From positions 1 through 38,957 of the forward strand of contig CAIZQH010000009.1 of assembly GCA_903935095.1 (NCBI GenBank): 38,957 nucleotides of DNA, written 5' to 3'. Source of the stretch: an uncultured Flavobacteriales bacterium (GTDB lineage Bacteria > Bacteroidota > Bacteroidia > Flavobacteriales_D > Crocinitomicaceae). The notes beneath the pieces were generated by a model. The model was not told the origin of the DNA. It was given only the letters and a program-made list of their open reading frames with translations, and searched no databases. Position 1 is the first letter of the stretch; the number at the start of each line of letters is the position of its first letter. This document shows, piece after piece, positions 16,557-25,213 of this stretch. Position numbers and translations under genes: made by a program.

Positions 16557-19108
16557 GATACATAGTATTATTTTTACTTTTTTCGTTTATAACACATGGT
16601 CAAAATAGCCCAAGCACTTTAGGGGGCTTAGATTTTGATTATGCGTCACCGAAGGAATATGAGATAGGACCAGTTCGGGTAGTTGGAGCCGACAATTACG
16701 ATCACCAAGGAATAAAAATGATTGCTGGTTTGCGTCAAGGTCAAATGATTACTTTGCCAAGTCAACAAATTAATAAAGCCATTCAAAATTTATGGAGCGA
16801 AGGACTTTTTTCCAATATTTCCATTTATGCAGAAAAAGAACTTGCGGGGGTAATTTACCTGGTCATCGAACTTTCTCCACGCCCTAAATTGTCCAAGTTT
16901 AAATTTGACGGAATCACCAAGCGTGAGGCAGACAAAGTAAGGGAGGAAATATCCCTTTACGCCGGGAAAACAATTACGGAAAACCTCATTTTTCAAACAA
17001 AAAGTAAAATCAGGGGGTATTTTCGTGAAAAAGGATTTTATCATGCTAATGTGAACATAGCACGTACAAAAGACACACTCATTAATGATTCAGAAATCTT
17101 CGCCATAACCATCGATAAAGGACCCAAGATAGGAATCAAGGAAATTGAGATTGTTGGTGCTACTCAGGTTCCATTGTGGAAGTTGAAAATGGCCATGAAG
17201 GACACCAAACAAAGAGGAATCCTCCGAGTTTTAAAGCGATCTAAATTTACAGAATCAAGTTATCAAACAGATAAAACCGCTTTGATGGCAAAATTCAACA
17301 AGGTTGGACTTCGAGATGCGCAAATAATCCACGACACCGTTTATCTTTTGGATGACAAGAATTTAAAAATTCAAATTCAGATCAACGAAGGCGAAAAGTA
17401 TTATTTTGGGGATGTTGAATGGATTGGCAACACAAAGTACCGCTCTAGCTTTTTAGATACTGTCCTCGGCATTCACAAAGGAGACTTATATAACAAGGAT
17501 TTATTTACGCAACGCTTATTTGGCGGCCCAGACGGTCGCGACATCTCCGCTTTGTATATGAATAAAGGCTATTTATTTTTCCAAGTAATTCCGGTTGAAA
17601 CGAATGTGACCAACAACCACATCAATCACCAAATACGAATCATTGAAGGTAAAATCGCAACAAACGGCACCATTACTATTCGTGGAAACACCAAAACGAA
17701 CGACCATGTAATCTTACGCGAAGTTAGGACGAAACCTGGAGATGTTTTTAATAAGGAAGACATTATGCGAACGCAGCGTGAATTATCTCAACTAGGGTTT
17801 TTTAATGACCAAGGATTCCAAGTAAATCCCATGCCAAATCCAGCAAAAGGAACCGTGGACATTGAATACGTTGTGGAAGAGAAGTCCAGTGATCAAATTG
17901 AATTATCCGGTGGATACGGAGGCGCCGGACCATCAACCCCCGGTAGAATCATCGGAACGATAGGCTTGTCCTTTAACAATTTCTCCACGAAGAATTTCTT
18001 TAAGAAAGAAGCGTGGTCTCCACTACCAGGTGGTGATGGTCAACGCTTATCCATTCGCGCGCAATCCAACGGACGCTATTACCAAGGATATAACTTTTCA
18101 TTCACCGAACCATGGTTAGGTGGAAAGAAACCAAATTCATTGTCGTTTTGGGTGAATAGAACGGCGCTGTCAACAACAGGGTTCTTAAGATCAGACCCTA
18201 ATTATACAGGGCTTTCCATCACTGGAACAGGTGTGGGTCTAGGGCGTCGTAAAAGATGGCCGGATGATTATTTCACCGCTTATTATGAATTGAGCTATCA
18301 GTACTATGATGTGATGAAGGACACGCGCTTTCCGCTCTTTAATGAGGGATATGCGAATGATATCGCATTGAAATATGTCCTTCAAAGAAGCTCTGTCAGC
18401 GCGCCAATTTACCCACAAAGCGGGTCCAATTTTACCCTTACAGCGAAAGCCACATTGCCTTATTCTTACTTTAAGGACGATGCGGATTACGCAACTATGA
18501 CAGACCGAGAGCGTTACCTGTTCCTCGAATATTACCGCTTTAAGTTTACAGGTGAATGGTTCTTGCCATTAACCGCAGACAAAAAACTTGTGCTAATGCC
18601 GCGCTTTGGATTTGGATACATTGGAATGTATAGCAAAGCAAAAGGACTAACGCCTTTCGACCGCTATTCCATGGGGGGAAGTGGTTTATCAGGGGTGAAT
18701 CAATTAGGTGGTCGTGAAATCATTGCGCTTAGAGGCTACGATGATCAAAGTATTTCGGCAAACGGTGGAGATCCAATTATTGCAAAATATACCCTAGAGC
18801 TTCGCTACCCAATTTCCTTAAATCCACAAGCCACATTCTATGCCTTGACCTTCCTAGAAGCGGGAAATACGTACCCGTCATTTGATAAATTCAACCCGTT
18901 TAATGTAAAGCGCGCAGCGGGAGTGGGTATTCGAGTGTTCTTACCCATGTTCGGTATGCTGGGGCTTGATTACGGATTTGGCTTCGATAAACTAGACAGT
19001 TGGTCAAGTGGAGCGGGTTCAACATCGGGTTCGGATGCGTCCATTATGAGTAAAGGATTTTACCCAAAACTGAGTTTTACCATAGGAATGAACCTTGGGG
19101 AATTATAG
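16553..19108 (+). CDS. bamA: Outer membrane protein assembly factor BamA (Omp85)
   Basis: 851 residues. A signal peptide (MRYIVLFLLFSFITHGQ) is followed by five POTRA-type repeats between about 35 and 450, recognisable by recurring patterns such as GFYHANVNI, KGYLFFQV and LGFFNDQGF. The Omp85 16-strand barrel extends from about 470 to the end, with the conserved lid-loop region LRGYDDQS and the closing strand KLSFTIGMNLGEL. BamA inserts beta-barrel proteins into the outer membrane. It ends in Leu rather than the usual terminal aromatic residue. The gene is coupled to uppS by a 4-base overlap and followed by two OmpH/Skp chaperone genes, a common envelope-biogenesis arrangement. Confidence 0.95.
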   Translation: MRYIVLFLLFSFITHGQNSPSTLGGLDFDYASPKEYEIGPVRVVGADNYDHQGIKMIAGLRQGQMITLPSQQINKAIQNLWSEGLFSNISIYAEKELAGVIYLVIELSPRPKLSKFKFDGITKREADKVREEISLYAGKTITENLIFQTKSKIRGYFREKGFYHANVNIARTKDTLINDSEIFAITIDKGPKIGIKEIEIVGATQVPLWKLKMAMKDTKQRGILRVLKRSKFTESSYQTDKTALMAKFNKVGLRDAQIIHDTVYLLDDKNLKIQIQINEGEKYYFGDVEWIGNTKYRSSFLDTVLGIHKGDLYNKDLFTQRLFGGPDGRDISALYMNKGYLFFQVIPVETNVTNNHINHQIRIIEGKIATNGTITIRGNTKTNDHVILREVRTKPGDVFNKEDIMRTQRELSQLGFFNDQGFQVNPMPNPAKGTVDIEYVVEEKSSDQIELSGGYGGAGPSTPGRIIGTIGLSFNNFSTKNFFKKEAWSPLPGGDGQRLSIRAQSNGRYYQGYNFSFTEPWLGGKKPNSLSFWVNRTALSTTGFLRSDPNYTGLSITGTGVGLGRRKRWPDDYFTAYYELSYQYYDVMKDTRFPLFNEGYANDIALKYVLQRSSVSAPIYPQSGSNFTLTAKATLPYSYFKDDADYATMTDRERYLFLEYYRFKFTGEWFLPLTADKKLVLMPRFGFGYIGMYSKAKGLTPFDRYSMGGSGLSGVNQLGGREIIALRGYDDQSISANGGDPIIAKYTLELRYPISLNPQATFYALTFLEAGNTYPSFDKFNPFNVKRAAGVGIRVFLPMFGMLGLDYGFGFDKLDSWSSGAGSTSGSDASIMSKGFYPKLSFTIGMNLGEL

Positions 19109-19159
19109 AATATTACAATAATTGTTTAACTTCGCCGTTCTTTAGAAACAATTTTTTAT

Positions 19160-19672
19160 ATGTCAAAGTATTGTTTTCTTTTCATCTTGTTTTTTGGCAT
19201 GCGATTTGCCAATGCACAATCGTACGCATTTATTGATTCTGATTACATTTTGAAAAATGTGCCAGAATACGTGGAAGCAAAAGAACGACTGGATAAAATG
19301 GCTGAGCGCTGGACAAAAGAAATCGAGGAGCGATACGAGGTGATTAAAACGAAAAAGTCTAGTTTCGATCGAGAAGAAGTGCTTCTTCCAAAAGAGGAAA
19401 GAGAAAAACGCAAAAGTGAAATTGAAAAGATGGAAAAAGACGTCATCGACCTGCAAACACAGCATTTTGGTTCGGAAGGCGACTATTTTCAAAAACGACA
19501 AGAATTAGTAAAACCTATTCAAGATAGAGTCTTTACAGCAATGAAAAAAGTAGCAAAGAGAGAAGGATATTCCTTTGTTTTTGATAAAGCAAACCAAAGT
19601 AATTTGGTTTATGCAGAGAAGGAATTCGACATGAGCGATTCTGTTCTCGAAGAAATGGGTATAACAAAGTAA
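19160..19672 (+). CDS. OmpH/Skp family periplasmic chaperone, copy 1
   Basis: 170 residues. A signal peptide (MSKYCFLFILFFGMRFANAQ) precedes the typical OmpH start SYAFIDSDYILKNVPEY. A long charged alpha-helical hairpin (about 40-125, rich in Glu/Lys) forms the tentacle of the Skp jellyfish trimer. The strand GYSFVFDKANQSNLVYAEKE near the C-terminus corresponds to the trimer body. Skp-type proteins hold unfolded outer membrane proteins for delivery to BamA, whose gene is 51 bases upstream. The second copy starts 12 bases downstream, so the two likely arose by tandem duplication and may form mixed or alternative trimers. Note the periplasmic location is inferred from the signal peptide. Confidence 0.92.
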   Translation: MSKYCFLFILFFGMRFANAQSYAFIDSDYILKNVPEYVEAKERLDKMAERWTKEIEERYEVIKTKKSSFDREEVLLPKEEREKRKSEIEKMEKDVIDLQTQHFGSEGDYFQKRQELVKPIQDRVFTAMKKVAKREGYSFVFDKANQSNLVYAEKEFDMSDSVLEEMGITK

Positions 19673-19684
19673 CACATATAAAGA

Positions 19685-20200
19685 ATGAAAAATTTACTAT
19701 TAGGATTCGTTTTATTTATTGGATTTGGAGCTGCGGCACAGTCGAAAGTAGCACATGTTGACTCTCAAAAATTATTGGACACTATGCCTTCGCGCAAAGC
19801 AGCAATTGCACAGTTGGATCAAATTCAGAAATCCGGAGTGACAGAGCTGGAAGAAATGCAAAAAGCTTTTGAGTCTTCGTATAAAATTTTCATGGAGAAA
19901 GGAAATGACATGCCTCCAATGATTAAGGAGAACGAGCAAAACAAATTGATGCGTATGCAACAAAACCTCGAAACGCGTCAAACAGAATTAGAACAAGAAT
20001 TGAAGACCTATAGTGAGCAATTGAACCAGCCGATTTTAGAACGTGTTCAAAAAGCAATTGAGCTCGTTTCAGAGCGCAAAAAACTGAACTATGTGTTAGA
20101 CCAATCTTCCATGACGATGTATTACAAAGGCGGTATGGATATTACAAATGAAGTGATTACTGAATTGTTGATTTTAGACGCTGCGGCAACTAAAAAATAA
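19685..20200 (+). CDS. OmpH/Skp family periplasmic chaperone, copy 2
   Basis: 171 residues. Signal peptide MKNLLLGFVLFIGFGAAAQ, then SKVAHVDSQKLLDTMPSRKA, the canonical OmpH beginning. The central helical segment (about 45-130) contains many Gln/Glu/Met residues (MRMQQNLETRQTELEQ), and a final strand region includes KKLNYVLDQSSMTMYYKGG followed by DITNEVITELL. It is closer to the standard bacterial Skp/OmpH pattern than copy 1. It is the last gene of the uppS-bamA-ompH-ompH run and is followed by a strong intrinsic terminator, which closes this envelope-assembly unit. Confidence 0.93.
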   Translation: MKNLLLGFVLFIGFGAAAQSKVAHVDSQKLLDTMPSRKAAIAQLDQIQKSGVTELEEMQKAFESSYKIFMEKGNDMPPMIKENEQNKLMRMQQNLETRQTELEQELKTYSEQLNQPILERVQKAIELVSERKKLNYVLDQSSMTMYYKGGMDITNEVITELLILDAAATKK

Positions 20201-20219
20201 GCAGTAAAAATATTATACG

Positions 20220-20248
20220 AAAAGGCAATCCATGTGATTGCCTTTTTT
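20220..20248 (+). terminator. Rho-independent terminator after the second OmpH gene
   Basis: AAAAGGCAATC (20220-20230) and GATTGCCTTTT (20236-20246) form a perfect 11-bp stem with a 5-base loop, ending in a T-tract to 20248. Confidence 0.9.
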
Positions 20249-20251
20249 GTT

Positions 20252-20259
20252 TAGTTTTG
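20252..20259 (+). promoter_or_regulatory. -7 promoter box for murI, predicted leaderless
   Basis: TAGTTTTG fits TAnnTTTG and ends exactly 4 bases before the murI ATG. It directly abuts the upstream terminator. No TTG -33 element at the normal distance is visible. Confidence 0.4.
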
Positions 20260-20263
20260 AATC

Positions 20264-21088
20264 ATGAACAAAAGGGCTCCTATCGGTATTTTCGATTCTG
20301 GCTATGGTGGATTAACCGTATTTGAAGAGGTGCAAAAAATTCTTCCAACACATGATTTATTGTACTTTGGTGACAATGCAAGAGCCCCTTATGGAAATCG
20401 TTCTTTCGATGTGGTCTATGAATTTACACTAGAAGCTGTTCAATTTTTGTTCAATCAAGGATGTCCTTTAGTTGTGCTTGCTTGTAACACGGCTTCTGCC
20501 AAAGCACTTCGCACCATTCAAAAACAAGACTTACCCCACTTGGCTCCGGATAAACGAGTGCTAGGCGTGATTCGCCCAAGCACAGAGCAAATAGGCTTTT
20601 TGAGTAAAAACCGACACGTAGGGGTGTTGGGCACAACGGGTACTATCCAAAGCGAATCCTATATAATCGAGCTAAACAAATTAGCGCCAGATGTGTTGGT
20701 TTCTCAACACGCTTGTCCAATGTGGGTCCCGCTCATTGAAAATGAAAAACACCATCATCCTGCTGGAATTCAATTCATCGAGGAAGATGTAAAGGAACTA
20801 CTAAAAAAAGACCCGCTTATAGATACGATCATTTTAGCTTGCACACATTATCCAGTAATTAAGGAGAAAATACAGGAAACCGCAGGAAAACACATTCAAG
20901 TAGTGTCTCAGGGGCCAATTGTCGCCGAAAAACTGAAGCAATACTTAGTTGCTCATCCTGAAATGGATCAAAAAATATCTAAAAATGCTCAACGTGAATT
21001 TTACAGTTCAGAATCTGTAGAAGTCTTTAATGAGAAAGCAGAACGGTTTTTAGGGTATCCTGTACATTCAAAGCACCACAGCTTTTAA
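20264..21088 (+). CDS. murI: Glutamate racemase
   Basis: 274 residues, normal length. It interconverts L- and D-glutamate to supply D-Glu for peptidoglycan. The cofactor-independent two-cysteine site is intact: Cys74 in LACNTASAKALR and Cys193 in LACTHYPVI, with the N-terminal IGIFDSGYGGLTVF (7-20; Asp11 and Ser12) and GDNARAPYG (37-45) substrate-binding motifs. It follows the Bam/Skp unit but is separated from it by a terminator and has its own -7 box. At its 3' end the stop codon shares TTAA with the stop of the convergent DUF4296 gene. Confidence 0.96.
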   Translation: MNKRAPIGIFDSGYGGLTVFEEVQKILPTHDLLYFGDNARAPYGNRSFDVVYEFTLEAVQFLFNQGCPLVVLACNTASAKALRTIQKQDLPHLAPDKRVLGVIRPSTEQIGFLSKNRHVGVLGTTGTIQSESYIIELNKLAPDVLVSQHACPMWVPLIENEKHHHPAGIQFIEEDVKELLKKDPLIDTIILACTHYPVIKEKIQETAGKHIQVVSQGPIVAEKLKQYLVAHPEMDQKISKNAQREFYSSESVEVFNEKAERFLGYPVHSKHHSF

Positions 21089-21411
21089 GGGACTTGCCGG
21101 CTTAGGCGGTCCATAATCTGTGTGTTTAAGTCCTTGAACGTTTCGGGTTGACTAGCATAATAAGCATAACTATCAGCGAAGCTCTTTTTGGTTACCCCGC
21201 GCTTTTTAAACACAGATTCCAGCGATTTATCTAGTGCCTCTTTATAAATCCCTGGAACACCATATTTGCTTTGGTAGTGACTTTCCAGTAACAGCACCTC
21301 TTCCAAAACTACGCTCATTTTCTCCTCATCAATTAAACCCACGGGTTTCTTTAATGTGTTTTCTTGACACGCGCTAAACAGAATAAGAACACAAATCAAA
21401 AAGTAGTTCAT
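21085..21411 (-). CDS. DUF4296 domain lipoprotein
   Basis: 108 residues. The N-terminus MNYFLICVLILFSACQE is a lipoprotein signal with lipobox LFSAC; Cys15 would be lipidated. The remainder is one helical domain with EEKMSVVLEEVLLLESHY, YKEALDKSLESVFKKRGVTKKSFADSYAYYA and a terminal amphipathic helix, matching the Bacteroidota DUF4296 family of unknown function. The start codon overlaps the pyrC stop by one base (TAATG), so translation is probably coupled. It is the last gene of the mannosyltransferase-pyrC-DUF4296 run and converges on murI. Confidence 0.87.
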   Translation of the reverse strand: MNYFLICVLILFSACQENTLKKPVGLIDEEKMSVVLEEVLLLESHYQSKYGVPGIYKEALDKSLESVFKKRGVTKKSFADSYAYYASQPETFKDLNTQIMDRLSRQVP

Positions 21412-22751
21412 TAGGCGATATTAAAAAGTAGTCTGTCACCCATTGTTCCATCCAAAATCTCCCCTTTGGAATAGGCTAGCCGCCCATTAATAAAGGTGCT
21501 GTCTATCGCATGATCAAAGGCATGTCCTTCAAAAGGGGACCACGCGCATTTAGACAAACAATTTTCTTTATAGACCGCCGTTTTTCTATTTGGATCAACA
21601 AGCACAATATCGGCATGATATCCTTCGCGAATAAATCCCCTTCCTTGAATGCGGAAAAGAATCGCAGGAGCATGAGCCATTTTTTCTACCATACGCTCAA
21701 TGCTGATTTTTCCTTCTTGCACTTTCTCCAACATGGCAATTAAGGCATGTTGAACAAGGGGTCCGCCAGAAGGCGCGCCCATGTATGTCATAGATTTTTC
21801 ATCCAGGGTATGAGGAGCATGATCGGTAGCAATGACATCTATCCTATCGTCTAATAAGGCCTTCCAGATTCCCTCTCTGTCAGCAGCGGTTTTCACGGCT
21901 GGATTCCATTTGATGAAATTCCCTTTTTCTGCGTAATCCTGATCAGAGAACCAAAGGTGATGAATACAAGCTTCGGCGGTGATGTGTTTTTTATCAAGTG
22001 GCACCGAGTTGTCAAATAAGTGTGTTTCGCGTTCTGTCGAAATGTGTAAAATATGTAACCTCGACTGGTATTTTTTAGCAAGTGATACCGCCAATGAGGA
22101 GGATAAGAAACAAGCTTCTGCACTTCGAATGATTGGGTGCGCTGAAATGGGTATTTCCTCCCCATACTGCTCTTTGAATAGCGCTAAATTTTTTCTTACC
22201 GTCATCTCGTCTTCGCAATGCGTAGCAATGAGCATCGAAACACGTGAAAAGAGGCTTTCTAAGACAGCTTCTTTATCAACCAACATATTTCCCGTGGAAG
22301 ACCCCATAAAGATCTTTATGCCGCAAATATTTTGATGGTTTGTTTTTAACACTTCTTCCAAATTGTCATTGGAAGCGCCCATAAAAAAGGAGTAATTTGC
22401 CAAAGATGTTTCAGCAGCGATATGGTATTTATCTGCAAGTAATTCTTGCGTCAAGGCATTGGGCACCGTATTAGGCATTTCCATGAAAGAAGTGATTCCT
22501 CCAGCAACAGCTGCTCGCGATTCTGAATAAATGGTTCCTTTGTGTGTTAATCCCGGCTCTCTGAAATGAACTTGGTCATCAATGCACCCTGGTAGAACAT
22601 ATTTTCCTTCCGCGTTGATTTCAACAACACCCGTTGGTAAGTCAATGGTTGACGCAATTTTTTGGATACGGCCGTTTAAAATTAGCACATCTCCCACAAA
22701 TTGCTTTCCTTCATTGACTATTGTTCCGGCTTTGATTAAATAATTATTCAT
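21411..22751 (-). CDS. pyrC: Dihydroorotase
   Basis: 446 residues from MNNYLIKAG; this start overlaps the upstream gene stop in ATGA (22748-22751), whereas an ATG 8 codons earlier would extend into that gene. It is an amidohydrolase-fold enzyme of pyrimidine synthesis that closes carbamoyl-aspartate to dihydroorotate. Metal-site elements are present: Lys146 in GIKIFMGSS (carboxylated Lys), His179 in ATHCED, His236 in LHIS and Asp310 in ATDHAPH. The first motif is DDQVHFREPG instead of the canonical DxHxHxR, so one metal-ligand His is Gln60. I recall the same Gln in other Bacteroidota enzymes, so activity is probably kept. No other pyr genes are nearby. Confidence 0.92.
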   Translation of the reverse strand: MNNYLIKAGTIVNEGKQFVGDVLILNGRIQKIASTIDLPTGVVEINAEGKYVLPGCIDDQVHFREPGLTHKGTIYSESRAAVAGGITSFMEMPNTVPNALTQELLADKYHIAAETSLANYSFFMGASNDNLEEVLKTNHQNICGIKIFMGSSTGNMLVDKEAVLESLFSRVSMLIATHCEDEMTVRKNLALFKEQYGEEIPISAHPIIRSAEACFLSSSLAVSLAKKYQSRLHILHISTERETHLFDNSVPLDKKHITAEACIHHLWFSDQDYAEKGNFIKWNPAVKTAADREGIWKALLDDRIDVIATDHAPHTLDEKSMTYMGAPSGGPLVQHALIAMLEKVQEGKISIERMVEKMAHAPAILFRIQGRGFIREGYHADIVLVDPNRKTAVYKENCLSKCAWSPFEGHAFDHAIDSTFINGRLAYSKGEILDGTMGDRLLFNIA

Positions 22752-23461
22752 AAATCCATTTTTCGCATTTTCCACACGCCAAAGAATGCTTCTTTAAATA
22801 TTCCCGTGGACATTTTTGACTCTCCCAAAACTCGATCAATAAACGTAATGGGAATTTCTTTCACTACAAATCCATGTTTTATTGCGGCGAATTTCATGCA
22901 AATTTGAAAGGCATAACCTTTAAATATGACTTGATCTAATTTGATTTTCTTTAATACTTCAGCTCTATAGCACTTGAATCCTGCGGTTGTGTCCTTAATG
23001 CCAATCCATAATATCAAACGAACGTAAACACTTGCAAAATAACTCATTAAAATGCGCTTGAATGGCCAATTCTTCACACGGCCACCACGACAGTACCGCG
23101 AACCGATGGCAACATCAACACCTGTTTCGCAGGCTGTCAATAGTCGCTCAAGGTCTTTCGGATTGTGTGAAAAATCACAGTCCATCTCAAAAATATACTC
23201 ATAGCCGTTTGCTAGCGCCCATTTAAACCCATGTATATATGCAGTTCCAAGTCCTAGTTTTCCACTTCTTTTTTCTAAATGTATGCGGTCAGGGAATTGC
23301 GATTGCAATTGCTCAATGACAGCCGCTGTCCCATCTGGGGATTGATCATCAATGAACAAGATGTCAAACGCACTTTCTAACTCCATAATAGCGTTTGCCA
23401 TTGGACCGACATTGTCGAGTTCATTGTATGTGGGAATAATAACGATTGATTTAGCAGCCAT
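22748..23461 (-). CDS. Polyprenol-phosphate mannosyltransferase-like GT2 (DPM1 type)
   Basis: 237 residues, a single GT-A domain. Motifs are VIIPTYNELDNV (7-18), FIDDQSPDGT (36-45), the metal-binding DCD in EMDCDFSHNP (92-101), AIGSRYCRGG and the DPM-specific GYAFQICMKF and FIDRVLGESKM. It lacks the C-terminal transmembrane domain of some DPM synthases, so it resembles the soluble DPM1-type catalytic subunit. It would transfer mannose (or a related sugar) from GDP-sugar to a polyprenyl phosphate for later surface glycosylation. Bacteroidota carry out periplasmic O-glycosylation, a plausible use. A degenerate -7 box (TAATTTCG on the minus strand, 23472-23479) lies 10 bases upstream. It is the first gene of its three-gene unit. 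Confidence 0.9.
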   Translation of the reverse strand: MAAKSIVIIPTYNELDNVGPMANAIMELESAFDILFIDDQSPDGTAAVIEQLQSQFPDRIHLEKRSGKLGLGTAYIHGFKWALANGYEYIFEMDCDFSHNPKDLERLLTACETGVDVAIGSRYCRGGRVKNWPFKRILMSYFASVYVRLILWIGIKDTTAGFKCYRAEVLKKIKLDQVIFKGYAFQICMKFAAIKHGFVVKEIPITFIDRVLGESKMSTGIFKEAFFGVWKMRKMDL

Positions 23462-23532
23462 ATGAATGGAACGAAATTAAGGAACAATTATCAATTCGAA
23501 AAAGATGTCCAAGATTATCTTGTGAATAGGGC

Positions 23533-23559
23533 AAAAAAAAACCGCCACTAGGGCGGTTT
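23533..23559 (-). terminator. Rho-independent terminator of prs-rplY
   Basis: On the minus strand AACCGCC and GGCGGTT form a 7-bp GC-rich stem (plus coordinates 23540-23546 and 23552-23558) with a 5-base loop, followed by an uninterrupted T-run (plus A's from 23541 down to 23533). It lies just downstream of the rplY stop. Confidence 0.9.
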
Positions 23560-23590
23560 ATATCATTTATTGATATCTTCAACAAGAATG

Positions 23591-24181
23591 TTATGCTTCT
23601 TCTTCCTCCTCGTCATCAACCTCAGCACCTTTAACAGCACCACGAGCCATTTTAACGGAAACAACAACTGCTGTTGCAGGGTCCAATAAAGTAACACCTG
23701 GAATTTCAATGCTGTTTACACGGATGGATTGACCAATGCGCAATGAAGAAATATCCAAGGTAATTGCATCTGGAAGATCTTTCGCTAATCCAACGCATTG
23801 TAATGTACGGAATACGGTCATTAATTTACCACCGGCCAATACACCACGAGATGATCCTGTTAACCTAACTGGAAGTTTAACACGAACGGTTTTCGTGTCA
23901 CTCAATTCCAAAAAGTCAACGTGTTGAATGGTGTCTTTCGTTGGATGTTGTTGCAACTCACGAATGATTCCCATTGCTTTTTTCCCGTCGATATCCAAGG
24001 CTACTTGGAACACTTCTGGTGAATAAACAATTTTGTCCATTTCAGTTCGCTTTACTGAGAAGTGAGTTTGCTCACCTTGGCCGTAAAGCACACAAGGAAC
24101 TAGACCAGCATTTCTTAGGCTGGCAGCATCCTTTTTCCCTACGTTCGTTCTAAGCGAACCGCTCAAATGTGCTGTTTTCAT
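23591..24181 (-). CDS. rplY: 50S ribosomal protein L25/general stress protein Ctc
   Basis: 196 residues, the long Ctc/TL5 form with an N-terminal L25 domain (about 1-95) and a C-terminal extra domain (about 96-185). The N-terminal marks are LSGSLRTNVGKKDAASLRNA, LVPCVLYGQGEQTHFSV and IQHVDFLEL. The C-terminal domain includes LTGSSRGVLAGGKLMTVFRT and LPDAITLDISSLRIGQSI. It ends in an acidic tail (DDEEEEEA). The protein binds 5S rRNA in the large subunit. It follows prs by 11 bases in an operon arrangement widely conserved across bacteria, and is closed by a strong terminator. Confidence 0.97.
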   Translation of the reverse strand: MKTAHLSGSLRTNVGKKDAASLRNAGLVPCVLYGQGEQTHFSVKRTEMDKIVYSPEVFQVALDIDGKKAMGIIRELQQHPTKDTIQHVDFLELSDTKTVRVKLPVRLTGSSRGVLAGGKLMTVFRTLQCVGLAKDLPDAITLDISSLRIGQSIRVNSIEIPGVTLLDPATAVVVSVKMARGAVKGAEVDDEEEEEA

Positions 24182-24192
24182 GTATATATTAA

Positions 24193-25122
24193 TTAAGAGA
24201 TTACAAAATGAGAACTAATAGACTCGTTGTTTACCAGACGTTTAATCACGTCTCCAAACAATTCGGCAACAGTAATCACACGTATTTTGTCACTTTTTTG
24301 TGACATTGGAATCGTGTCTGTTACAATCAGTTCGGTTAATTGAGAGTTTTGAATGCGTTCATATGCAGGACCACTCAGTACGGCGTGCGTACAAAATGCG
24401 CGAACACTTAAAGCGCCTTTTTCAATCAATAAGTCTGCAGCTGTTGTTAGTGTACCTGCGGTGTCACACATGTCATCAATGATAATCACATCTTTTCCAT
24501 CAACGTCACCGATGACAGTCATTTCTGCCACTTCATTTGGTCTTTTACGGTGCTTGTGACACAGTGCGAGACCACAGTTTAACTTTTTTGCATAGGAATT
24601 AGCGCGTTTCGCACCACCGGCATCTGGCGCAGCCACCACTAAATTGGAAGTGTCAAGTTTTTCTATTTCCCCAAAAAACAACGTGGAGGCGTATAAATGA
24701 TCAACAGGCACTTCAAAAAAACCTTGAATTTGATCCGCGTGCAAGTCCATGGTCATTATTCGATCAACGCCTGCTGCCATCAACATGTTGGCAACAAGCT
24801 TTGCTCCAATAGCAACACGTGGTTTGTCTTTTCTGTCTTGACGAGCAAATCCAAAATATGGAATTACGGTGATGATTTTTCGAGCAGAAGCGCGACGTGC
24901 AGCATCAACCAACAACAACAATTCGAATAAATTTTCGGTTGGCGGCATCGTAGACTGTACAATAAAAACATCTTGTCCACGAACGGTTTCTTCAAATGAT
25001 GGTTGAAATTCCCCATCACTGAAAACACTTACTTTCACGTCCCCAAGTTTAACGCCAAAACTTTCCGCTACCTTCGTAGCAAGGGCCTCTGATGATCTAC
25101 CTGCAAATATTTTTACTCCCAC
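24193..25122 (-). CDS. prs: Ribose-phosphate pyrophosphokinase (PRPP synthetase)
   Basis: 309 residues, class I length. It makes PRPP from ribose-5-phosphate and ATP for nucleotide, His and Trp synthesis. Key motifs: FSDGEFQPSFEETVRGQDVFI (ATP/allosteric region, about 34-54), FGFARQDRKDKPRVAIGAKLVA (flexible loop), MDLHADQIQGFFEVPVDHLYA (the PRPP synthetase signature) and the PRPP-binding loop VIIIDDMCDTAGTLT. The start MGVKIFAGRSS is the first in-frame Met, 20 bases from a well-formed promoter. rplY follows within 11 bases. The gene is transcribed divergently from the ABC exporter at 25253. Confidence 0.97.
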   Translation of the reverse strand: MGVKIFAGRSSEALATKVAESFGVKLGDVKVSVFSDGEFQPSFEETVRGQDVFIVQSTMPPTENLFELLLLVDAARRASARKIITVIPYFGFARQDRKDKPRVAIGAKLVANMLMAAGVDRIMTMDLHADQIQGFFEVPVDHLYASTLFFGEIEKLDTSNLVVAAPDAGGAKRANSYAKKLNCGLALCHKHRKRPNEVAEMTVIGDVDGKDVIIIDDMCDTAGTLTTAADLLIEKGALSVRAFCTHAVLSGPAYERIQNSQLTELIVTDTIPMSQKSDKIRVITVAELFGDVIKRLVNNESISSHFVIS

Positions 25123-25142
25123 GTCTTTCGAAAAATTGAACG

Positions 25143-25174
25143 CAAAGGTAGAGAAAATAAAACTTTCTACAAAA
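25143..25174 (-). promoter_or_regulatory. Promoter of prs-rplY
   Basis: On the minus strand TTTTG (plus CAAAA, 25170-25174) is followed by 19 bases and then TACCTTTG (plus CAAAGGTA, 25143-25150). Both boxes and the spacer match the Bacteroidota consensus. The -7 box ends 20 bases before the ATG. Confidence 0.75.
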
Positions 25175-25213
25175 TGGGGGCTTTCGCTGTGCAGAAGGTG
25201 TTGTGAATAACGC

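Noticed and set aside
22228..22250. CACGTGAAA sequence resembling half a parS site (also near 16183)
   Set aside because: The left half of the palindrome does not match (AAACACGTGAAAA), so ParB binding is not expected.
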